From Deinococcus sp. (lineage in GTDB: Bacteria; Deinococcota; Deinococci; Deinococcales; Deinococcaceae): a DNA stretch of 5,667 bases. Every line of letters begins with the position of its first letter. Position 1 is the stretch's first letter. Position numbers and translations under genes: made by a program. Below, piece after piece: positions 1 through 4,148 of this stretch. The notes beneath the pieces were generated by a model. It searched no databases. It was not told the DNA's origin and was given only the letters and a program-made list of their open reading frames with translations. The stretch spans positions 1-5,667 of the forward strand of contig JANXWI010000237.1 in the NCBI GenBank assembly GCA_025351205.1, read 5' to 3'.

Positions 1-134
1 GCATCACCTGCACCAAGCACGGCGCGAAGTTCGAGCTGAGCAGCGGCAAGCCCAAGACCCTGCCCGCCGTGAAGCCGGTGCAGATCTACCGGACCCGCGT
101 GCAGAACGGCGTGGTCTGGGTGGACAGCCTGTAA
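1..134 (+). CDS. Rieske-type [2Fe-2S] protein, C-terminal fragment
   Basis: The gene enters from outside the window; the first complete codon is at 3 and the TAA is at 132-134, leaving 43 residues. The visible peptide begins I-T-C-T-K-H-G-A-K-F-E-L. This matches the second half of a Rieske centre (Cys-X2-His-Gly, then F and L/G positions), where one Cys and one His ligate one iron of a [2Fe-2S] cluster. The rest, with a Q-I-Y-R stretch and a closing V-V-W-V-D, fits the final beta strands of a small NirD-like or oxygenase-ferredoxin Rieske domain. The first Cys-X-His ligand pair would lie upstream of the window. Such proteins pass electrons to an oxygenase or reductase, but the partner cannot be told here. 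The gene converges on the minus-strand gene that ends at 161, with 26 bp between them and no obvious terminator. Confidence 0.8.
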   Translation, partial: ITCTKHGAKFELSSGKPKTLPAVKPVQIYRTRVQNGVVWVDSL

Positions 135-160
135 CCGCCCACCCACTGCTCAGGAGAGGT

Positions 161-487
161 TCAGCGGCCCAGACCGTCACGGTCCAACTCGGCGTCGGCA
201 GGCGCACCTTCCGGCAGATCGGCTGCGCCCTCTCTCGGGTGGGGCGACACCTGCTGGCTGGGCGGGGTGTAGCCGGGATTGAGGTTGCTGGCCGCCGGAT
301 CGAGCGGCACGGCTCCCAGCAGTCCAGCACCCACGTTGCCCACGCCCAACCCGGTCAGCCCGGAATCCAGCCCGTCTACAGGGTCCGCCCCGGCGTACTC
401 GGCGTCTTCCAGGGCGTGTTCCATCGCCTGCGGGTCACGGGTGATCAGCCTGGCGTTCAGATCGTCGGTCCTGGGATCATCGGTCAT
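161..487 (-). CDS. Small acidic hypothetical protein
   Basis: This is a 108-residue protein with no family I recognise. I start it at the ATG at 487 (MTDDPRTDD); an in-frame ATG at 511 would add eight residues (MPGPHNGC). The frame stays open further upstream, but that part overlaps the ankyrin gene in another frame and is rich in Arg, Pro and Cys, like a shadow frame. The N-terminal half is acidic (TDD, EHALEDAEYAGADPVDGLD). The middle is rich in Gly and Leu (GLTGLGVGNVGAGLLG), and the C-terminal third is rich in Pro, Ala, Asp and Glu with no hydrophobic core, so it is probably disordered. No signal peptide or membrane helix is seen. It lies 46 bp downstream of the ankyrin gene on the same strand and may be cotranscribed with it. 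No clear Shine-Dalgarno precedes either start. Function unknown. Confidence 0.6.
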   Translation of the reverse strand: MTDDPRTDDLNARLITRDPQAMEHALEDAEYAGADPVDGLDSGLTGLGVGNVGAGLLGAVPLDPAASNLNPGYTPPSQQVSPHPREGAADLPEGAPADAELDRDGLGR

Positions 488-505
488 GCAGCCATTGTGC
501 GGGCC

Positions 506-518
506 GGGCATGATGCCC
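506..518. repeat. 13-bp palindrome between ankyrin and hypothetical genes
   Basis: GGGCA-TGA-TGCCC is a perfect 5-bp inverted repeat around a 3-nt centre. It lies in the 46-bp gap between the ankyrin stop codon and the start of the downstream gene, and the alternative ATG at 511 of that gene falls inside it. It may be a weak hairpin in the shared transcript or a chance product of high GC. No U-tract follows it. Confidence 0.3.
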
Positions 519-533
519 AGCAGCCGGGCAGCT

Positions 534-1214
534 TTAGCCCGTGTTGATGTCCGTGCCTCCGGTGCCTGCCAGCAGGGCAACCACCTCGGCGTGTCCGTTT
601 TCGGTGGCGAGCGCCTGCGCGGTCTGGCCCTCGTCGGTCTGGGCGGCGGGGTCTGCACCTTTTTCCAGCAGCAGGCGTGCCAGAGGCAGGTTGCCGCTCT
701 GGGCGGCGCTGTGCAGCGGGGTGTAGCCGCCGTGCTGCACAGCATTGACATTCGCCCCGGCAGCGAGAAGCAGCGTCACCAGGGCCGGATACTCCCCGGC
801 CACCGCCGAATGCAGCGGCGTGACCCGCATGGCGTTCCGGCTGACCGTGTGCACGTCTGAACCACGGACCAGCAGCGTGCGGGCGGCGGCCTCGTGCCCG
901 AAAAAACAGGTCAGCCCCAGCAGCGAGAAGCCGTCGGGACTGTGTGCGTACAGCAGCGCCGGGTCGGCCTCCAGCGCCGATTGCAGCCGGTCTTCCGCGC
1001 CCACCGCCGCCGCCTCGAACACCGACACCCCGGCGCCCAGGCTCATCAGCAGGGCGGCCATCTGCGGCCTGTGGTAGTAGGCGGCGAACAGCAGCGGCGA
1101 CAGGCCACTGGGGCTGGAGGCGCTGAGCAGCTCGGCCCGCGCCTCGATCAGATCGGTCACGGTGGCCGCGTCACCCGCCTGAATGGCCTGAAAGAGAGCT
1201 ACGGATTCGGACAT
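534..1214 (-). CDS. Ankyrin-repeat protein
   Basis: This 226-residue protein is built almost entirely of ankyrin repeats, the helix-loop-helix modules used for protein-protein binding. Repeats can be placed at roughly residues 5-34 (degenerate), 37-66, 95-125, 131-160, 162-192 and 195-217. The most canonical are at 131-160 (TPLHSAV, then LLLAAGANVN) and 162-192 (GGYTPLHSAA, then LLLEKGADP). The stretch 67-94 between the second and third clear repeats also looks like a decayed repeat (FEAAAVG, then LEADPALL). There is no signal peptide or membrane segment, so it is probably cytoplasmic. The ATG at 1214 directly follows a TANNNT hexamer 6 nt upstream, which argues for this start on a leaderless mRNA. 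It lies 69 bp downstream of the SIMPL gene on the same strand, but appears to have its own promoter. The binding partner cannot be inferred. Confidence 0.92.
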   Translation of the reverse strand: MSESVALFQAIQAGDAATVTDLIEARAELLSASSPSGLSPLLFAAYYHRPQMAALLMSLGAGVSVFEAAAVGAEDRLQSALEADPALLYAHSPDGFSLLGLTCFFGHEAAARTLLVRGSDVHTVSRNAMRVTPLHSAVAGEYPALVTLLLAAGANVNAVQHGGYTPLHSAAQSGNLPLARLLLEKGADPAAQTDEGQTAQALATENGHAEVVALLAGTGGTDINTG

Positions 1215-1254
1215 CTGACCAGTTTAGACGGTGTTTCGACATCGAGAGGTCAGA
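1214..1254. repeat. Inverted repeat spanning the ankyrin promoter
   Basis: TCTGACC (1214-1220) and GGTCAGA (1248-1254) form a perfect 7-bp inverted repeat separated by 27 bp. The arms bracket the predicted -10, and one arm abuts the start codon. They could be a pair of operator half-sites or a 5' stem, but they are short enough to arise by chance. Confidence 0.25.
1221..1226 (-). promoter_or_regulatory. Leaderless-type -10 of the ankyrin gene
   Basis: Read on the minus strand, TAAACT ends 6 nt before the ankyrin ATG (TAAACT-GGTCAG-ATG). This fits a TANNNT -10 whose transcript begins at or next to the start codon. No good TTGACA-like box is seen 16-18 nt upstream. A second candidate -10, TATACT within TATATACT (1255-1260), would give a short 5' leader instead. 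Confidence 0.5.
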
Positions 1255-1283
1255 AGTATATATTTCATCTCACGCCGCGTCGC

Positions 1284-2021
1284 TCACCTGACAGCGAAGG
1301 TCACGCCCACCACCGCCGTCACGTCTTTCTCGCGGCTGGTGGTGTCGAAGTTGCCCAGGTCGTCGGCCTGGACCGAATTTCTGGGCGTGATCTGAAACAC
1401 GCCCATGCGGGCGCTGCGCACCGCTCCCACGCCGGTTCCGCTGGCCTGAGCAATGGCCTGAGCACGGCTCTGGGCGTCCCTGGTGGCGTCGGCGAGCAGC
1501 TTCAGGCGCAGGTCGGCCAGCCTGGTGTACAGGTACTGCACCGGCGCGGCACTCACGGGCACGTCTTTTTCGATCAGGCTGCCGACATTCTGGGCCACGC
1601 TCTGCACCCGGCCCAGATCGCTCGACTGCACATCGAGGGTGCGCGTGATCTTGTAGACCGCCCGCTCGGTTTTCGTGCCGTTGTCGTCGGTCTGGGTGAC
1701 CGAATCAGGCTGGGTGCTCACGCCACTGAGCGTCACTTCGTTGTCAGGCACGCCCTGCGCCTTGAGGAAAGCCGAAACCGCCGCCATCCCCTTCTGCACG
1801 TTGGCGTAGGCTTCGGGCGCGGTGTACCGGGTGTCGGTCACGGTGAGCGAGATGCTGGCCACGTTGCTCACGATGCTCTGCTTGGCGCTGCCGGTCACAC
1901 TGATCTCGTCGCCGGCGCGGCGGGCCTGCTGCACCGATTGAGCGGCGATGAACGCGGCCACCAGCAGGGCCAGGGCCAGCGCCACAAGGCCCCAGAAAAG
2001 CTGCGGAAATTCGCGTTTCAT
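1284..2021 (-). CDS. SIMPL (DUF541) domain protein, membrane-anchored
   Basis: The protein has 245 residues from the ATG at 2021. The frame stays open upstream to 2108, but the extra stretch does not look like protein, and a TATACT box lies just before 2021. The N-terminus is a signal anchor: basic MKR, then a hydrophobic helix at about 9-27 (LFWGLVALALALLVAAFIA). The remainder should lie outside the cytoplasmic membrane. The SIMPL domain covers about 38-245. It shows the first strand ISVTGSAK, a Val/Ser/Thr-rich strand (VASISLTVTDT), a long amphipathic helix (LRLKLLADATRDAQSRAQAI), the GVGAVRSARMG turn, and the closing strand DVTAVVGVTFAV. These match the DUF541/YggE-like family, which includes periplasmic proteins linked to oxidative-stress resistance in E. 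coli; the biochemical activity is unknown. The gene is divergent from pdxH. Confidence 0.9.
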   Translation of the reverse strand: MKREFPQLFWGLVALALALLVAAFIAAQSVQQARRAGDEISVTGSAKQSIVSNVASISLTVTDTRYTAPEAYANVQKGMAAVSAFLKAQGVPDNEVTLSGVSTQPDSVTQTDDNGTKTERAVYKITRTLDVQSSDLGRVQSVAQNVGSLIEKDVPVSAAPVQYLYTRLADLRLKLLADATRDAQSRAQAIAQASGTGVGAVRSARMGVFQITPRNSVQADDLGNFDTTSREKDVTAVVGVTFAVR

Positions 2022-2029
2022 GCCGTAAG

Positions 2030-2035
2030 TATAGG
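2030..2035 (-). promoter_or_regulatory. Leaderless-type -10 of the SIMPL gene
   Basis: Minus-strand context reads TATACT-TACGGC-ATG. The hexamer is a strong match to TATAAT and ends about 6 nt before the start codon, as for a leaderless mRNA. No convincing -35 accompanies it. Confidence 0.5.
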
Positions 2036-2080
2036 CTTTTAGAGGATGGGTGCTGGGTGGTCGAGCAAAGGTGACAAATG

Positions 2081-2108
2081 AGCATAGAGGATTGACAGAA
2101 ACGGTCAA
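2081..2108 (-). promoter_or_regulatory. Sigma-70-like promoter upstream of the SIMPL gene
   Basis: On the minus strand TTGACC (2108-2103) is separated by 16 nt from TATGCT (2086-2081), a good housekeeping-type -35/-10 pair. Transcription would start near 2074 and give a leader of roughly 50 nt before the SIMPL ATG at 2021. This would be a second, more distal promoter in addition to the start-proximal TATACT. Confidence 0.45.
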
Positions 2109-2118
2109 AACCAGTCAA
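2092..2118. promoter_or_regulatory. Cluster of TTGAC/GTCAA half-sites in the SIMPL-pdxH intergenic region
   Basis: TTGAC (2092-2096), GTCAA (2104-2108) and GTCAA (2114-2118) form two overlapping inverted pairs; TTGAC-N7-GTCAA is a 17-bp imperfect palindrome. The cluster overlaps the predicted -35 of the distal SIMPL promoter and lies about 40 bp upstream of pdxH. It could be an operator for one or both divergent genes. No regulator is encoded nearby to name. Confidence 0.3.
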
Positions 2119-2143
2119 CTTCAGATGCTCACCGCCGCGAAGG

Positions 2144-2151
2144 TATAGATT
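2144..2151 (+). promoter_or_regulatory. Start-proximal -10 of pdxH
   Basis: TATAGATT contains overlapping -10 candidates TATAGA (2144-2149) and TAGATT (2146-2151). The latter ends 7 nt before the pdxH ATG (TAGATT-CAGCACC-ATG), again leaderless spacing. No Shine-Dalgarno sequence is visible before the ATG, which supports this reading. The -35 region is weak. Confidence 0.45.
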
Positions 2152-2158
2152 CAGCACC

Positions 2159-2803
2159 ATGACTTCTCCCCCACGCCCCAACCAGCGGGCCGAATTTACC
2201 AGGGGCACGCTGCGTCGGCGCGACATGGCGGCACAGCCGCTTGAGCAATTTCAGCAATGGCTTCAGCAGGCTGTCGATGCAGAAGTGCTTGAACCTTATG
2301 CCACGACGTTGGCGACGGTTGAACCGAATGGAGCACCAGCAGCACGCACGATTCTGCTCAAGGCTGTGGACGCTGACGGGTTTGTCTTTACATCCTCGGA
2401 CAGCCCGAAAACCCGTGATATGAGAAACAACTCGAATGTCGCTCTGGTGTTCTACTGGCCTGCGCTGGAGCGCCAAGTAAGGGTCTCGGGTCAAGTCGAA
2501 ACCCTCGCTAACAAAGACAATCTAGCCCTGTATGCCGTCCGACCCCACGACCAGAGGCTTGCTCTGCTGACCTTTCCACAGAGCCAGCCGATAGGCAGTA
2601 GGGAAGCACTTGAGCAGCGCTTCGAGCAGTTACGTCAAGAACACGCCGGGCAACACATAGAACTTCCTCAATCGTGGGGAGGCTGGAGGGTCGTACCAGA
2701 TGCCGTTGAGTTCTGGCAGGGCGGGATAAACAGATTGCATGACCGTTTGCGTTACGAAAAGCTCGATAACTTAGACTGGCACATTGAACGTTTGGCTCCA
2801 TAA
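2159..2803 (+). CDS. pdxH: Pyridoxine/pyridoxamine 5'-phosphate oxidase
   Basis: PdxH is a homodimeric cytoplasmic flavoenzyme. It uses FMN and O2 to oxidise pyridoxine or pyridoxamine 5'-phosphate to pyridoxal 5'-phosphate, the last step of B6 synthesis and salvage. The 214 residues match the usual length (218 in E. coli). Family blocks appear in order: N-terminal FTRGTLRRRD (13-22), RTILLK (63-68, FMN/substrate contacts), FYWPALERQVRVSG (98-111), SQPIGSREALE (142-152), WGGWRVVPDAVEFWQGG (173-189), RLHDR (192-196, substrate Arg and His) and the terminal IERLAP. The start is fixed by the N-terminal block and the upstream -10. The segment after RP (about 128-139, RPHDQRLALL) departs from the common RPxxSQIGAW pattern, so part of the PLP/FMN contact region has changed. 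Sampled lines are 50-60% GC against about 72% in mnmE, which hints at transfer. The gene stands alone and converges on the kinase gene. Confidence 0.9.
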   Translation: MTSPPRPNQRAEFTRGTLRRRDMAAQPLEQFQQWLQQAVDAEVLEPYATTLATVEPNGAPAARTILLKAVDADGFVFTSSDSPKTRDMRNNSNVALVFYWPALERQVRVSGQVETLANKDNLALYAVRPHDQRLALLTFPQSQPIGSREALEQRFEQLRQEHAGQHIELPQSWGGWRVVPDAVEFWQGGINRLHDRLRYEKLDNLDWHIERLAP

Positions 2804-2833
2804 TATTTGATCGGCCTGTTCTCTATTGCTTTG

Positions 2834-2862
2834 GGCGATTCGGTTGTTTTAGGCGATTCGGT
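2834..2862. repeat. Two 11-bp direct repeats at the kinase 3' end
   Basis: GGCGATTCGGT occurs at 2834-2844 and again at 2852-2862, an 18-bp period. The second copy encodes the last codons of the kinase (D-R-I-A) and the first lies just past its stop. The pattern fits a short tandem duplication in which the stop codon arose between the copies. The rest of the 45-bp gap to pdxH shows no terminator for either convergent gene. Confidence 0.5.
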
Positions 2863-3382
2863 CTTTTACCCACCCGTGAGCCAGCTCCTCCGCGCCCGGC
2901 TGCGTGGTGTCGAGGCTGAGCAGGTTTCCTGTCAGGTCCAGCGGTTCGGAGCAGGCATGCGCTGGAACCCCGTCTGAGTACAGCCAGGGCAAATGAATGT
3001 GCGGATGGTCGCCAAGGGCCACCCGCTCGTCGTGCCGCCGCTGCAATTCATCAAGCGGGGCGTGACAGAAGACCTGAAGCAGCCGTGCCCTGTGCTTCTG
3101 CGCCAGCGCCATGAGAATCGGCTCGCTCATGCCCCGGTAAAAATGGGTCTCCAGCACCACGTCATGCCCAGCGGCCAGCGACACCCCAGCCACGTGGTAC
3201 ATGATCTCGAAGCTCAGCGGCCCGGCCTGGGCGCGGGTCAGGCCGGGCAGGTGGTTGTGCAGCATTTCCTTGTATTCATCTTTGGAGACGAAGGGCCAGC
3301 CGAGACGCCGGGCCAGTCTGGAACCGAGGAAGGTCTTCCCGGAGGCCGGCAGTCCGGTGATGACCAGAAGAGTGGGAGGCAT
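2849..3382 (-). CDS. P-loop kinase-like ATPase (AAA_33 type)
   Basis: The protein has 177 residues and opens with a Walker A loop, GLPASGKT (10-17), right after a hydrophobic strand (TLLVITG). It then has an acidic/basic acceptor region, FVSKDEYKE (31-39), and a second core strand, GHDVVLETHFYRG (72-84), whose Asp or Glu may act as Walker B. A lid-like helix with paired arginines follows (LQRRHDERVALGDHPHIH, 113-130). The order and length fit the small P-loop kinases annotated as 'AAA family ATPase', which phosphorylate small molecules or nucleotides; the substrate cannot be assigned. There is no signal peptide. No Shine-Dalgarno or good start-proximal -10 precedes the ATG at 3382 (only CAGAAT at 7 nt). 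It probably depends on read-through from the membrane-protein gene 42 bp upstream, or on TAATGT about 17-22 nt before the ATG. A 138-bp copy of its 5' end lies at 3900-4037. Confidence 0.85.
   Translation of the reverse strand: MPPTLLVITGLPASGKTFLGSRLARRLGWPFVSKDEYKEMLHNHLPGLTRAQAGPLSFEIMYHVAGVSLAAGHDVVLETHFYRGMSEPILMALAQKHRARLLQVFCHAPLDELQRRHDERVALGDHPHIHLPWLYSDGVPAHACSEPLDLTGNLLSLDTTQPGAEELAHGWVKDRIA
3245..3382 (-). repeat. 138-bp direct repeat, copy 1 (5' end of the kinase gene)
   Basis: This stretch covers kinase codons 1-46 and aligns without gaps to 3900-4037, with 10 mismatches in 138 bp (about 93% identity). Both copies have the same orientation, 655 bp apart. Homology stops at the start codon on one side and within the codon after LP on the other. 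Confidence 0.9.
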
Positions 3383-3424
3383 TGGAGAATTCTGGCACAG
3401 GTGTACGGCACATTATTCAAACAG

Positions 3425-3718
3425 TCAGGAATCAGAGGTGTTGGAGCCTTTCTGCGGATTGGCTGCCTCTGCGCTTACGCTCTTCTTGTGCTTCTGGCTT
3501 GCCTCAATGAACGCCATGACCGTCCAGGCCGCAAAGAACAGTGCGGCGAACATTGCCACAAGAAACCAAAAACCGTATGAAGCGTCAATTTTACTGCCAC
3601 CCATAGCAGCGCCCAACATAAGCAGGAACATGTAACCCAAGACGCCAAGCGAAGCCAGCAAACCTATGAGCACAAGGCCCGCCTTGCGATACTTGCCGGA
3701 TGGATCAGAAGGCTGCAT
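3425..3718 (-). CDS. Small two-helix membrane protein
   Basis: This 97-residue protein has two clear transmembrane helices, at about 13-37 (AGLVLIGLLASLGVLGYMFL onward) and 49-71 (GFWFLVAMFAALFFAAWTVMAFI). A short loop with GGSKIDAS joins them. The N-terminal tail is short and polar (MQPSDPSGKYRK) and the C-terminal tail is Lys/Ser/Asn-rich. By the positive-inside rule (KYRK before helix 1, KHKK after helix 2) both ends should be cytoplasmic. I do not recognise a family. The ATG at 3718 is supported by TACACT 7 nt upstream. The gene is AT-richer than its neighbours (one internal line is about 47% GC) and lies between the two kinase 5'-end repeats, so it may have been acquired with that rearrangement. 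It is 42 bp upstream of the kinase gene on the same strand and probably cotranscribed with it. Confidence 0.7.
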   Translation of the reverse strand: MQPSDPSGKYRKAGLVLIGLLASLGVLGYMFLLMLGAAMGGSKIDASYGFWFLVAMFAALFFAAWTVMAFIEASQKHKKSVSAEAANPQKGSNTSDS

Positions 3719-3899
3719 GAAGAGCAGTGTAACCTCGCCTGTGGCTTGGAGGGGGCGTTTGAAGTGTCGTGGCTCAGCAACGAAGAAGAAGCGTGGCGGC
3801 TGGCTCGGTTCTTTTTACATCGGCAAATGTCAGTTGACGCCCCAGGTGATTACATCACTGATCCACTTCAGAGCTGGGCGCGCAGCCTGAGCATGTTGC
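3719..3899. other. Spacer with possible coding remnant
   Basis: These 181 bp contain no complete gene. The + frame from about 3710 to 3897 is open and reads plausibly as protein (FEVSWLSNEEEAWRLARFF, then HRQMSVDAPGDYITDPLQSW). It then runs into the antisense of the truncated kinase copy and ends at 4015. It has no convincing start (TTG at 3746 at best), so it may be a fragment of a gene disrupted by the rearrangement, or chance. An 13-bp palindrome GTGAT-TAC-ATCAC lies at 3846-3858. The sequence is AT-richer than mnmE. Confidence 0.25.
3726..3731 (-). promoter_or_regulatory. Leaderless-type -10 of the membrane-protein gene
   Basis: Minus-strand context reads TACACT-GCTCTTC-ATG, a TANNNT hexamer 7 nt from the start codon. 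No Shine-Dalgarno is present and no -35 is convincing. It may also drive the downstream kinase gene. Confidence 0.45.
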
Positions 3900-4037
3900 G
3901 GGCAGGTGGTTGTGCAGCATTTCCTTGTATTCATCTTTGGAAACGAAGGGCCAGCCGGGACGCCGGGCCAGCCTGGAGCAGAGGAAGGTCTTCCCCGAGG
4001 CCGGAAGCCCGGTGACGACCAGAAGAGTGGGAGCCAT
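3855..4037 (-). pseudogene. Truncated kinase 5'-end duplicate
   Basis: Residues 1-46 repeat the start of the kinase at 2849-3382, including the Walker A loop GLPASGKT and VSKDEYKEMLHNHLP. There are four amino-acid changes in the first 45 residues (P2A, I8V, G20C, L27P). After LP the homology ends at 3900, and an unrelated tail (ATCSGCAPSSEVDQ) leads to a TGA, giving 60 residues in all. The acceptor, core-strand and lid regions are missing, so it cannot be an active kinase. It keeps a start codon and a TAAAGT box 7 nt upstream, so a short P-loop peptide could still be made. I regard it as a relic of duplication or integration. Confidence 0.8.
3900..4037 (-). repeat. 138-bp direct repeat, copy 2
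   Basis: This is the second copy of the kinase 5' end, about 93% identical to 3245-3382 and in the same orientation. Recombination between the copies would remove 655 bp, including the membrane-protein gene. It would leave one intact kinase gene directly beside the 39-bp promoter region at 4038-4076. Confidence 0.9.
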
Positions 4038-4044
4038 TCGGCAA

Positions 4045-4050
4045 ACTTTA
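4045..4050 (-). promoter_or_regulatory. -10 of the truncated kinase copy
   Basis: Minus-strand context reads TAAAGT-TTGCCGA-ATG, a TANNNT hexamer 7 nt from the pseudogene's start. It is probably the original leaderless promoter of the kinase gene, since the intact copy lacks an equivalent. It faces away from the mnmE promoter 14 bp away. Confidence 0.45.
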
Positions 4051-4064
4051 TCTTGCTCCTCGCC

Positions 4065-4070
4065 TATCCT
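4065..4070 (+). promoter_or_regulatory. Leaderless-type -10 upstream of the mnmE leader ORF
   Basis: TATCCT is followed by 6 nt (TCCCCC) and then the ATG at 4077, the same geometry as the other start-proximal promoters here. It is the only good -10 seen upstream of mnmE. Transcription should start at or just before 4077, placing the leader ORF at the very 5' end of the mRNA. No strong -35 is visible. Confidence 0.5.
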
Positions 4071-4076
4071 TCCCCC

Positions 4077-4148
4077 ATGACCCGCCCCCTGCTCTCAGAC
4101 ACCACCGCCGCTCCGGTCACTGGCCCACGTGGAGGTCATTGGCAATGA
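4077..4148 (+). CDS. Leader ORF resembling the MnmE N-terminus
   Basis: This 23-codon ORF begins MTRPLLSDTTAAPVTGP, against MNRPLLSDTIAAVATAP at the true MnmE start (12 of 17 residues identical). At DNA level 4077-4111 and 4145-4179 match at 32 of 35 positions and then diverge. The copies are 68 bp apart, so the leader is in a different frame from mnmE. Its TGA (4146-4148) overlaps the mnmE ATG (4145-4147) as ATGA, and its codons 19-20 are the GGAGGT that serves mnmE. It has its own start-proximal -10 (TATCCT) and no Shine-Dalgarno. I infer a duplicated mnmE start that now acts as a translated leader coupled to mnmE. Alternatively it is an untranslated relic. Confidence 0.4.
   Translation: MTRPLLSDTTAAPVTGPRGGHWQ
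4131..4136 (+). promoter_or_regulatory. Shine-Dalgarno of mnmE
   Basis: GGAGGT lies 8 nt before the ATG at 4145, an ideal spacing. It is only 2 nt before the in-frame TTG at 4139, so it decides for the ATG. It is the clearest Shine-Dalgarno in the window; most other genes here seem to lack one. Confidence 0.8.

Noticed and set aside
4..330. Minus-strand open frame across the Rieske gene end
   Set aside because: It is antisense to a recognisable [2Fe-2S] motif and overlaps the hypothetical gene in another frame. The composition is Arg/Pro/Ser-rich like a shadow.
161..751. Long form of the hypothetical protein overlapping the ankyrin gene (196 codons)
   Set aside because: The first 80 codons are out of frame with confirmed ankyrin repeats and look like shadow translation. 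The protein-like part starts near 487.
894..2042. Long + strand open frame opposite the ankyrin and SIMPL genes (382 codons)
   Set aside because: It is rich in His, Gly, Arg and Gln, and lies antisense to two genes with clear domains. It is typical of a shadow frame in GC-rich DNA.
2022..2108. Upstream start for the SIMPL protein (29 extra residues)
   Set aside because: The extension would put non-signal-like residues before a clear signal anchor, and the TATACT promoter lies inside it.
3834..3862. Possible + strand promoter TTGACG-17-ACTGAT
   Set aside because: The -10 lacks the conserved A at position 2, and nothing coding on that strand follows before the mnmE leader.
4139..4144. TTG start for MnmE two codons upstream
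   Set aside because: The GGAGGT is only 2 nt from the TTG but 8 nt from the ATG at 4145.
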